8,122 nucleotides of DNA from JBBRYB01 sp038238115 (GCA_038238115.1 JBBRYB010000109.1:1-8122); one strand, 5' to 3'; counted from the stretch's first letter, positions 1 to 5,713 are shown. Program-made: numbers and translations. Notes: a model not told the origin generated them from the sequence alone.

Positions 1-90
1 GGACTCATGGTCCGGCCGGATCTCGCTAACCATCCGGACCGCCCGCTCACGCAGCTCGACCGGGTACCTCTTCGACGTACTCCCTGACAT
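1..90 (-). CDS. IS3-family transposase OrfA, N-terminal 30 codons only
   Basis: The minus strand opens with ATG at 90-88 and reads MSGSTSKRYPVELRERAVRM and on for 30 codons to the window edge without a stop. The KRYPxELRERAVRM segment is the well-known start of the helix-turn-helix OrfA of IS3-family elements, which binds the inverted repeats and is fused to the OrfB integrase by programmed frameshifting. The start is supported by a Shine-Dalgarno-like AAGGATGGAG just upstream. That site is buried in a hairpin (see 91-118). Recognition is from the N-terminus only; the helix-turn-helix itself lies outside the window. Confidence 0.8.
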   Translation of the reverse strand, partial: MSGSTSKRYPVELRERAVRMVSEIRPDHES

Positions 91-118
91 GACTCCATCC
101 TTCCCAAGGACTGGAGTC
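91..118 (-). promoter_or_regulatory. Hairpin covering the ribosome-binding site of IS orfA
   Basis: Two nested inverted repeats form one long stem. Arms 91-97 (GACTCCA) pair with 112-118 (TGGAGTC), and arms 98-102 (TCCTT) pair with 106-110 (AAGGA), leaving a three-base loop and one bulged base at 111. This gives 12 base pairs. In the minus-strand transcript the 3' side of the stem contains the whole ribosome-binding site and ends at the base next to the AUG. Several IS families use such a structure to block translation from transcripts that enter from flanking DNA; that role is inferred here. Confidence 0.55.
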
Positions 119-141
119 TCCGGACACGCCGGGGGGATTCA
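112..141 (-). repeat. Terminal inverted repeat (left end) of the IS3-family element
   Basis: On the minus strand the block begins TGAATC, continues with a C/G run and ends CCGGAGACTCCA, the usual shape of IS3-group inverted repeats in actinobacteria (TGAAnCgCCCCGG...GGAGACTCC). It stands 22 bases from the orfA start. The outer tip at 138-141 is the boundary with the neighbouring orfB remnant. Confidence 0.6.
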
Positions 142-271
142 GTACGCCACCGCCGGCTGGGTCGACTGGTACAACAACAGGCGCTTGCACTCGACGCTGG
201 GAAACGTCCCACCAGTCGAGTACGAGCAAGCCCACTACGCTGCCCTCAACCGAGAGCCGCACCCCGCATAG
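142..271 (+). pseudogene. IS3-family transposase OrfB, C-terminal remnant
   Basis: The frame reads YATAGWVDWYNNRRLHSTLG and ends NREPHPA with TAG at 269-271. The WVDWYNNxRLHSTLGxxPPxEYE segment is the very end of the IS3-family OrfB integrase, just after the catalytic glutamate region of its DDE domain. All of the catalytic core is missing. The homologous frame begins exactly where the inverted repeat of the other element ends (141/142), which points to interruption by that insertion. It cannot encode an active transposase. Confidence 0.8.
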
Positions 272-284
272 GAACGGCCGAGAA

Positions 285-298
285 CCTGGGGCGATTCG
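285..298 (+). repeat. Candidate right inverted repeat of the interrupted IS
   Basis: After the orfB stop codon the sequence CCTGGGGCGATTCG resembles the outer end of an IS3-type inverted repeat (GGGGCGATTCA). It matches the innermost-to-tip order expected downstream of orfB. The inner half is poorly conserved when compared with the repeat at 112-141, so the boundary at 298 is approximate. Confidence 0.4.
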
Positions 299-885
299 CT
301 CTCGATCCTTTCGATTGGAGCAGCCGGTTGTCGCGGGCTGTTATGTCCGGGTGCACCCTAGGGTAGTGGTGCGGGCTGCCCCTTCCTTGCTCAAGCCAAC
401 TCTTCGCTGCCCGCTCAGCCCAGAGCCGTCGGCTTGTAAGCATTGACGGTGGGTTCGCGGGCCCGAACGAGGCATGCGGCCTCGGGGGCGCTAGATCGTG
501 CCGACCTCATCCAGTCACCCACGCGATGGATAGGCAGGACACCACTCGAGCGACAGTCTCAGTCACTGGGTCGCGTCATACCCCCGCGTATGACTGTCAA
601 GCGCAAGGCCGCCGTGCGCCTGATGCTCGGGGCCAGTGCTGTCCCGCACGCCGAACCGTCTGCGGCACCGTCTGCCCGGTTACCAACCATGTCATCAAAG
701 TCGCCAAAGCGGAGCCTGATCCGGGACGGATCCTGACGGGCCAACTGCTGCCCGGCGGTGTTGGCGCTGTCTGCGTCGCGCACGCAGACCGCCTCGTCGA
801 CGGGTGCGAGAGGGTGCCGATCACTGACCAAAGGTGCGCCTGCGCGACTCGGTCGTGTGGATGCGACGTGGGTACGCTCGTGCAT
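299..885. other. No recognisable gene
   Basis: About 590 bases between the IS scar and the heliorhodopsin gene. The heliorhodopsin reading frame stays open leftwards to an ATG at 526, but the implied 120 extra residues are cysteine- and arginine-rich, low in order and unlike any rhodopsin N-terminus. I read this as chance openness in GC-rich DNA. Other frames on both strands give no family I recognise. A 7-bp inverted repeat, GTCATAC/GTATGAC with a 6-base spacer, lies at 575-594. It could be a protein site, but repeats of that size are expected by chance. Confidence 0.5.
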
Positions 886-1659
886 GTGCCTACCCGATCA
901 ACTGCCACTGGCGTGGATGACGCCGCCCTGCTCGGTCTCCGCCGCTGGAACTTTGGTCTGACCGTCCTGCATCTGGTCCAAGCCCTGGCCATCTTGCTCC
1001 TGGCCAGTAACTTCGCGATCACGGTCATCGCGTCCTACGCCCAAGGGCCGCCGGGTACCGACCTCGCTGAGCCCAGGTCGATCCTCGATGTTCGCATCGG
1101 CGTGGCCGTTGCCGTGTTCTTGGCCCTCGCGGCGCTCGACCACCTCGTGACCGCGACGGTTGGCCGGCGCCGGTACGAGGCGGATCTGCGGCGAGGACTG
1201 AACCTCTTCCGATGGGTCGAGTACTCGTTCAGCGCCACGTTGATGATCGTGCTGATCGGCTTCTACAACGGGATCGTCGAGATCTCGGCGGTCTTTGGCC
1301 TCGTCGGCGCTAATGTCGCGATGATCCTCTTCGGGTGGCTGCAGGAGCGGATGAACCCGCCTGGGCGCACGTCGACTACGATGCTTCCGTTCTGGTTCGG
1401 CTGCGTCGCCGGTGCCGCGCCTTGGGTGGCGATCACCTGGAATCTGGTGGCGGCCCGCGAGGACGTACCCGGCTTTGTCTTCGGCATCTTCGTGTCGTTG
1501 TTCGTCTTCTTCATGAGTTTTGCGGTGAACCAGTGGCTGCAGTACAGAGAGGTTGGGCCGTGGCGCAGCTACGCCTTCGGCGAGCGGGGCTACCTCGTTC
1601 TCAGTCTTGTTGCGAAGTCCGCTCTTGCCTGGCAGATCTTTGCCGGCTCGCTGGCCTGA
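886..1659 (+). CDS. heR: Heliorhodopsin
   Basis: Seven-helix retinal membrane protein of the heliorhodopsin family, whose members sit inverted in the membrane (N-terminus inside) compared with type-1 rhodopsins and have slow photocycles without clear ion pumping. Family marks, numbered from the GTG at 886: RWVEYSFSATLM with counter-ion Glu112 in helix 3; MILFGWLQE at 146-154; LPFWFGC at 167-173; VPGFVFGI at 194-201; and SLVAKSALAWQIFAG in helix 7 with the retinal Schiff-base Lys244. The histidines at 29 and 86 match the conserved pair of the founding member 48C12. The 257-residue length suits the family (about 250-260). The start is uncertain: GTG codons at 868, 880, 886 and 913 are all in frame and none has a clear ribosome-binding site; 886 gives a natural cytoplasmic tail. 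The gene stands alone, with no carotenoid or retinal-synthesis gene nearby. Identity of the family is near certain; the physiological role is unknown. Confidence 0.93.
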   Translation: MPTRSTATGVDDAALLGLRRWNFGLTVLHLVQALAILLLASNFAITVIASYAQGPPGTDLAEPRSILDVRIGVAVAVFLALAALDHLVTATVGRRRYEADLRRGLNLFRWVEYSFSATLMIVLIGFYNGIVEISAVFGLVGANVAMILFGWLQERMNPPGRTSTTMLPFWFGCVAGAAPWVAITWNLVAAREDVPGFVFGIFVSLFVFFMSFAVNQWLQYREVGPWRSYAFGERGYLVLSLVAKSALAWQIFAGSLA

Positions 1660-2160
1660 CCCGGTCTATGGAGGGCCAGAATCACGCAAGGCCGCCAGGG
1701 ATGTTACGGCGGTCGGTGTTTGGGCGTCGGGCTGCACGACCGAGTGGACCCGACTTCTCGAGTCCGCAGCGGCGCAACTCGAACTCCGGAGAGTGTCCGT
1801 CACCGGCCAAGATCTACCGCCGTGCCAGGTGAGGATCGAGGTATTTCGAGTCGCCCGAGGCCAAATCCGCCCGCAGATCGGAAACCTCCGGCCTCGCCCT
1901 GACCATTGGATCCGACGGCCCTGCTTCCTTCGGTCCAGGATGCCGAACGGCCTACGGACACGTCGGGCCAGGGAGCAGAGCCGAAGAGATTGCCCGCAAG
2001 GGGATCCCTTGCGGCGACCGGCGGTCGGGAGACAGCAGCACAGACCACGTCCCCTTGAGCGCCACGTGACGCGCCCCCGGACGGCCGGGCAAGGGTGCGG
2101 CGGATCGTCGTCGCTGCCCGGCGTCGGGGCTCACCAATTCTAGGCTGTGACTTCCCGAGT
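1660..2160. other. No recognisable gene between heliorhodopsin and the ABM-like gene
   Basis: About 500 bases separate two convergent genes. Open frames cross it on both strands, but their translations are rich in Arg/Pro and resemble no family I know. The only clear structure is the hairpin at 1994-2014. The segment may hold eroded coding sequence that I cannot identify. Confidence 0.45.
1994..2014. terminator. GC-rich 9-bp hairpin between convergent genes, possible terminator
   Basis: Arms CCGCAAGGG (1994-2002) and CCCTTGCGG (2006-2014) are perfect complements around the three-base loop GAT. The hairpin lies between the converging heliorhodopsin and ABM-like genes, 147 bases past the stop of the latter. 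There is no T-tract on either side, so it would have to work as a U-less terminator of the kind proposed for actinobacteria, or it may do something else. Confidence 0.35.
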
Positions 2161-2442
2161 TCAGGACGCAGGTTCGAGGAATCGCGTCGTCGGTGAACCG
2201 GCGAGGGCGGGACTGTTCGCGGGGACGGCCCATACTCGCTCCTGGAGAAGACCCAGGAAGGCCTCGGCAGCCTCGATGGACGCGAACTCGAGGTCTAGGG
2301 TGACGAAGCGGTCGTCGTCGACGGGGCGCCAAATATGGTGCGCGAGAACGCCCGAGTGCGCGCGCATCTCGGAGAACCGGTCGAAGGCGGCGTGCCAGGT
2401 CGTGAAGTCGGTGACGGGGTGCTCGATGCGAAGAGTGGTCAT
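2161..2442 (-). CDS. Small ABM-like (dimeric alpha-beta barrel) protein
   Basis: 93 residues starting MTTLRIEHPVTDFTTWHAAF, with the pattern of a short ferredoxin-like barrel protein: strand, amphipathic helix (residues 12-24, TDFTTWHAAFDRF), strand with HxW, strand (FVTLDLEF), helix (SIEAAEAFLGLL) and tail. This arrangement is common in antibiotic-biosynthesis monooxygenase-like and related hypothetical proteins of actinobacteria, but no catalytic motif allows a reaction to be named. The ATG at 2442 is preferred over longer upstream extensions because homologous pattern starts there. It is divergent from the LuxR-type regulator across 100 bases holding a perfect palindrome, so it may be that regulator's target. 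The product may be a small enzyme or ligand-binding dimer; the function is open. Confidence 0.75.
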   Translation of the reverse strand: MTTLRIEHPVTDFTTWHAAFDRFSEMRAHSGVLAHHIWRPVDDDRFVTLDLEFASIEAAEAFLGLLQERVWAVPANSPALAGSPTTRFLEPAS

Positions 2443-2477
2443 GCAGACCAGCCTTGCGGCCGGTCCCGCGCGGAACC

Positions 2478-2495
2478 ATCCCAGACGTCTGGGAT
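2478..2495. promoter_or_regulatory. Perfect 18-bp palindrome, candidate operator in divergent promoter region
   Basis: ATCCCAGACGTCTGGGAT is identical to its reverse complement over all 18 bases. It lies 35 bases upstream of the ABM-like start (2442) and 47 bases upstream of the regulator start (2543), where a dimeric DNA-binding protein could control both. The LuxR-type product next door is the natural candidate to bind it. Binding itself is inferred. Confidence 0.6.
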
Positions 2496-2507
2496 CTTCG
2501 CGGTGAT

Positions 2508-2545
2508 GAGCAGACGGCATACCCCGGTTCTATGCTCACAGTGTG
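2508..2545 (+). promoter_or_regulatory. Possible promoter with leaderless start for the LuxR-type gene
   Basis: TATGCT at 2531-2536 resembles a -10 box, and the GTG start lies 7 bases beyond its end, where transcription would begin. There is no Shine-Dalgarno sequence upstream of the GTG at 2543. Together these suggest a leaderless mRNA, a frequent arrangement in actinobacteria. A -35 box is weak at best (TGAGCA at 2507-2512). Confidence 0.35.
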
Positions 2546-2790
2546 GCGACGAGACCCTCCGGGGCCCCATCCGCCCGGCTGCTCGCAGCGGTCGGGCGCG
2601 TCTGCGCGAGCACCGTCGATTGCCGTGAGCTGCGTGCGGGTGTAATTGACCTGCTCGGCCGCGAGATGCCGGTCGACGCGTACGCGTTCGTGCTCACCGA
2701 CCCCGAGACCTCCGTGGGTGTCGATCCGCTCGCGAGCATCCCCGACCTGCGCGAACTTCCGCGGGTGATCGCACTGAAATACACGACACC

Positions 2791-2806
2791 GACGCACCGA
2801 CGCACC
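2791..2806 (+). repeat. 8-bp tandem duplication (GACGCACC x2) causing the LuxR frameshift
   Basis: Two adjacent copies of GACGCACC. With one copy the reading is ALKYTTP-THRWTTLDD, which joins the upstream and downstream halves without a break; with two copies the frame moves out. This is the sole lesion needed to explain the broken gene. Confidence 0.85.
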
Positions 2807-2823
2807 GATGGACGACTCTTGAC

Positions 2824-2979
2824 GACGTCGCCTCGCTCGCGGCGACGCCGGTCGCTGCGCGAGGTCCATGGCACGAGTACGTCCTCGCGCGCGGGGTCGT
2901 GGACGTCGCCTCGCTCGCGGCGACGCCGGTCGCTGCGCGAGGTCCATGGCACGAGTACGTCCTCGCGCGCGGGGTCGTG
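2824..2979 (+). repeat. 78-bp perfect tandem duplication inside the LuxR gene
   Basis: Unit 2824-2901 is repeated exactly at 2902-2979, and the next bases (2980-2987, GACGTCGC) begin a third copy before diverging. The unit is 26 codons, DVASLAATPVAARGPWHEYV followed by LARGVV, so frame is kept and the sensor domain gains 26 residues. The short GACGTCGC at the end of the unit would have allowed slippage or unequal recombination to create it. Confidence 0.95.
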
Positions 2980-3829
2980 GACGTCGCTTCGATGGTGCTG
3001 CGCGACCGGTACGGCTGTTGGGGTTTCGTGGACCTGTGGTCGACGGGCAGCCCGTACGCCGACCGCGACTTGACGCTGTTGCGTGACCTGAACGCGGTGC
3101 TCACCGCGGCGGTGCGCGGGTGCCAGGCGTTGACGTTTGCTGCCGCGGCAGGCGACGGGGCAGGGCACGGCGACACGGCTGAGGAGGGTCCGGCGGTCGT
3201 ACTGCTCGATGCGTCGCCGGATCGTGGGCTGGTCATCACGGGCAGCACCCCGGGCACAGAGGCGTGGTTGACGCGGCTGCTGCCGCCGGACTCTAGGCGC
3301 GTACCCGTGCCGGCCGCTGTCCTCAACGTCGCGGCGCAACTCCTCGCGCGCGAGGCGGACGTCGACGGCTCACCCACGATCGGTCGGGTCCACGTTGGCG
3401 GCGCGGTGTGGCTGCGGCTGCGTGCCTCTCGGCTCGACCCATCGGGCCAGATCGCCGTCACGATCGAACTCGCATCGCCTGCGGATCGGATCGAGATGTT
3501 CGCTCGGGCGCACGGACTGTCGCCCCGGGAACGCGAGCTGCTCGACGTACTCGCCGAGGGAGTAGACACGGCAGCCGCCGCTGCGCGACTGGTCATCGCG
3601 CCGAACACGGTGCAGTACCACTTTAAGTCCGTCTTCGCCAAGGCTGGCGTGCACAGCCGCCGCGAACTCTTGGGCCGCGTCCTCGGCGTCAATCCAACTC
3701 CGGCGTGAGTCGACCCGCGGTGCATATGCGCGCCGTTCTCGCACAACCGACAGAGCAGAGCTGAGGACGAACAGCACCGACTCGGCCATCCCTCAGCAGG
3801 ACCGCGTCTCACGGCGTCGGGCTCGTCGT

Positions 3830-3845
3830 CAGATCGGCCGATCTG
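3830..3845. other. Perfect 16-bp palindrome between convergent genes
   Basis: CAGATCGGCCGATCTG equals its own reverse complement. It lies between the stop of the LuxR-type gene (3708) and the stop of the isochorismatase remnant (3896). As RNA it could fold into a 6-bp stem with a GGCC loop on either strand, without a T-tract. It could be a terminator element or a protein site; position favours the former. Confidence 0.35.
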
Positions 3846-3895
3846 GCAGAACGCGAACCGGCTGTCGCGGAAGGGGAGCGGCGAACGGGGACTCT

Positions 3896-4446
3896 TCAGG
3901 TCGCGTCGTCTCGCGGGACCGTGGGGCGAAAGCGGACGAGTTCTGAGATCAAGGGGATCAAGACGTCGTCGCCGAGGGACCATTCGGCGGCTCGTGCCGC
4001 CAACTCCGCCGGCACTTCCGGCTCGCCGAATGCCAGAGCCGGGATTTGGTAGCACCCGTGAGCGTCATGTGCGAGGACCACCTCGTACCCTCGCTCAATC
4101 GCTGACCGAGCAGTGGCTGCGACGCACATCTCCGACATCACACCGCAGATGCTGATCGTCGTGACGTGATGACTACGAAGCAACGCATCCAGGTCGGTTC
4201 CGGCGAACCCGTTGTCGTGCCGCTTGCGCACGACAGCATCGCCGGGCTGAGGTTCGAAGGCGAGTTCCCAGCCAGCTGTCTCGGGCTGGTCGGGTTCACC
4301 TGCGCCAAGTCGTTCTGGAGGAAGAGCACCAGGGCGCCTACAGCACGCGCAGCTTCGATCTGGCGCTGTGCAGCCGGCAGGACCGTGCCGATCCGTGGGA
4401 TTGCCCCGGGACCTTCGACGAAGGCGCGCTGCATGTCGATCACCAT
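3896..4446 (-). pseudogene. Isochorismatase-family cysteine hydrolase, frameshifted
   Basis: The first part reads MVIDMQRAFVEGPGAIP through VLFLQND. The rest continues in another frame as GAGEPDQPETAGWELAFEP, then VVRKRHDNGFAGTDLD and CGVMSEMCVAATARSA, ending at TGA 3896. The three catalytic residues of the superfamily are all still encoded: Asp in VIDMQ, Lys in VRKRH and Cys in SEMCV. Members hydrolyse isochorismate, nicotinamide or related amides; the substrate here cannot be told. The frame changes at about 4305-4311 (AAC GAC TT GGC GCA), where two extra T bases, or one lost base, break the gene. The start is uncertain: ATG 4446 with a GTG directly before it, or ATG 4472, which would need a second frame change. 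Same strand as the kinase gene upstream (234 bases away). Family certain, inactive state likely. Confidence 0.88.
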
Positions 4447-4513
4447 CACGGCGTGTGCGACGCGGAGCCCATCACGTTGCGAGCGTATGGTTCGCGTGAG
4501 GTTCCCGATTGCT

Positions 4514-4550
4514 GATCGGTTACCGGCGCGCTCCGCGTGCCCATCCGCCA
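4514..4550 (-). repeat. Dispersed ~36-bp repeat, copy 1
   Basis: Matches 5678-5713 with three substitutions and one single-base indel. The shared core runs GATCGGyTACCGGCrCGC followed by TCCGCGTGmCCATC on the plus strand. It lies about 65 bases upstream of the isochorismatase start at 4446 on the minus strand. It has no integron core sites and no strong internal symmetry. Confidence 0.8.
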
Positions 4551-4679
4551 AGGATCGGCAAGACCGGGACACTTGTCGACGTAGCGCGTCACCACAAGCG
4601 GTTCCGCTTGCGGTCGAGCAGAGTGCAGGCTTGTGCGGCATGGCAGAACCCGGAAAAGCGACCAGCAGGGAACCCGCAG

Positions 4680-5624
4680 TTATCCCAGGCGCCGTAGCGC
4701 TGTCTCGATAGCGACCTCGACCCGGGAAGTCATGCCGGTCACATCGACGGGACGACGCCCAGCAACCTGACTACGAATCCACTTCGCCTGGCCATCGTCA
4801 TAGTGCAGCAGCGCATACAGGTCCCACCACGGATCGAGAGTCACTCCCGCGATCGACTCATAGAGCGACCGAAACTGCTCCGACCACTCGGGCGAGTAGA
4901 GCGCCGCCAAGTATCGCCGACAGTGCCCGACGTCAACTGCGCGCGACCCCCGATGGACGCCGTTCCAGTCGGTCAGTCCAGTAATCCTCCCGCGCGACCA
5001 CAGCATGTTGACAGGCAGGAAATCGCCGTGCAGAAAGACGGCAGTGTCCTTTGGTGGCGGCGCCGCCACGACATCAAACGCCGCCTTCCACACAGCCGGC
5101 TTCTGTGCGCCGACCGGCACCTGAAACCCGTCTCGAGGAGCGATCCAAGAATCCGTCCAAGGTCTGAATGTCTGCGCGGGGAGATCGAGGGAATGCAGCA
5201 ATACAGCAAGTTCCGCGATCTTCGTCATCCACGACCGAGGTTCCGCCGGATTGAGGTCAACATGCCCCGGCAACCGTGTCATCAGCAACGATGGCGCGCC
5301 TCCCGTCGAAGCACCGGCAACATCAGTAGCCAGGATGCTCGGGACCGGGAGCCCGCTTCCCGCCACCACACCAAGGTTGGCGATCTCCCTCTTCAAGCTC
5401 TCCTTCAGGCCAAGCCCGCCCGGGTACTGTCGCAGTACGACGAACGTTCGCACTCCGTGTCGCGCGACAGTCACCCGATGCACGGCGGATGAGACGCCAC
5501 CGGTCATTCGGCGATAGCCAACGACGCGACCGCCCCGACCCATCGACGCCGCAACCCAGGCGAGGGTGTCCACGGAGGGCCGACGCTGCCTGAACCCGCC
5601 ATCCCTCCAGTCGCCGTCGGACAT
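4680..5624 (-). CDS. Aminoglycoside phosphotransferase-fold kinase (APH family)
   Basis: 314 residues with the APH/choline-kinase fold. In order: a nucleotide-loop region RRMTGGVSSAVHRV (38-51); VVLRQY (62-67), where Arg65 stands at the place of the usual ATP-binding lysine, as is common in actinobacterial relatives; the helix Glu80 in KREIANL; the hinge MTRLPGHVD (115-123); the catalytic Brenner motif FLHGDFLPVNML with Asp201 and Asn206; and the metal-binding Asp219 in GLTDWNG, followed by VDVGH. All catalytic residues are present, so it is probably an active small-molecule kinase. The substrate is unknown; the family includes antibiotic kinases, but most such chromosomal genes act on metabolites, and nothing here shows resistance. 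ATG 5624 is chosen because the upstream extension to 5672 is not family-like. It ends 89 bases from the NUDIX stop, same strand, and a dispersed repeat lies 54 bases upstream of its start. Confidence 0.88.
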   Translation of the reverse strand: MSDGDWRDGGFRQRRPSVDTLAWVAASMGRGGRVVGYRRMTGGVSSAVHRVTVARHGVRTFVVLRQYPGGLGLKESLKREIANLGVVAGSGLPVPSILATDVAGASTGGAPSLLMTRLPGHVDLNPAEPRSWMTKIAELAVLLHSLDLPAQTFRPWTDSWIAPRDGFQVPVGAQKPAVWKAAFDVVAAPPPKDTAVFLHGDFLPVNMLWSRGRITGLTDWNGVHRGSRAVDVGHCRRYLAALYSPEWSEQFRSLYESIAGVTLDPWWDLYALLHYDDGQAKWIRSQVAGRRPVDVTGMTSRVEVAIETALRRLG

Positions 5625-5677
5625 GAACGCGAGCCTACTTATCAGGGCCTGCGGCGATACGGGCTTTCTCATTCAGG

Positions 5678-5713
5678 GATCGGCTACCGGCACGCTCCGC
5701 GTGACCATCGCCA
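5678..5713 (-). repeat. Dispersed ~36-bp repeat, copy 2
   Basis: Second copy of the repeat at 4514-4550, same orientation. It begins at the base next to the stop codon of the NUDIX gene (5714) and ends 54 bases before the kinase ATG. The position just 5' of a minus-strand gene is shared with copy 1. Confidence 0.8.

Larger units (their letters stand above)
1..141 (-). mobile_element. IS3-family insertion sequence, left end, runs off the window
   Basis: Read on the minus strand, the segment starts with a terminal inverted repeat (TGAATC at its tip, position 141), passes a short leader and enters orfA at position 90. The order tip, leader, orfA is that of the left end of IS3-family elements, and the orfA product is typical of actinobacterial IS3 copies. 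Only the first 141 bases are present. The tip abuts the orfB fragment at 142-271, which lies in the other orientation, so this element probably inserted into a related one. The target-site duplication cannot be tested because the other end is outside the window. Confidence 0.75.
2543..3708 (+). pseudogene. LuxR-family transcriptional regulator, frameshifted
   Basis: The gene starts GTG at 2543 with MATRPSGAPSARLLAAVGRV and reads a GAF-like N-terminal sensor region to ALKYTTPTHR near 2800. There the frame must change by one to continue as HRWTTLDDVASLA and on to the end. The switch is explained by a tandem repeat of 8 bases (2791-2806): removing one unit restores a continuous protein. A second, in-frame duplication of 78 bases follows at 2824-2979. 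The C-terminus carries an intact LuxR-type helix-turn-helix at 3517-3690 (LSPRERELLDVLAEG ... NTVQYHFKSVFAKAG ... SRRELL), with the usual Thr-Val-x-x-His recognition-helix pattern. A downstream start such as GTG 2899 could make a C-terminal DNA-binding piece, but nothing marks it as used. It is divergent from the ABM-like gene. The family is certain; the effector is unknown. Confidence 0.85.

Noticed and set aside
575..594. Inverted repeat GTCATAC/GTATGAC upstream of heliorhodopsin
   Set aside because: Seven-base arms with a variable spacer are expected several times in 8 kb, and it lies about 300 bases from the gene start.
559..1143. Long minus-strand open frames opposite the heliorhodopsin 5' region
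   Set aside because: Their translations have no recognisable family and are antisense to or upstream of a well-supported gene; GC-rich DNA gives such frames freely.
1952..2947. A 331-codon open frame on the minus strand
   Set aside because: It crosses the ABM-like gene in another frame and the 5' half of the LuxR gene, and the product is arginine-rich with repeats mirroring the 78-bp duplication. It is a shadow frame.
2824..2979. The 78-bp repeats as a CRISPR-like or minisatellite array
   Set aside because: There are only two adjacent identical units without spacers, and they translate in frame as part of the LuxR sensor domain.
2694..4055. A 453-codon minus-strand open frame opposite the LuxR gene
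   Set aside because: Ser/Arg/Thr-rich shadow of a high-GC gene; the plus strand carries a clear LuxR helix-turn-helix.
4595..4610. Inverted repeat CAAGCGG/CCGCTTG downstream of the kinase gene as a terminator
   Set aside because: Only six pairs remain with a realistic loop and there is no T-tract; support is too weak for a call.
4514..5713. The two dispersed repeats as integron attC sites marking gene cassettes
   Set aside because: They lack the RYYYAAC/GTTRRRY core sites and the imperfect palindrome of attC, and their distance to the preceding stop codons differs widely.
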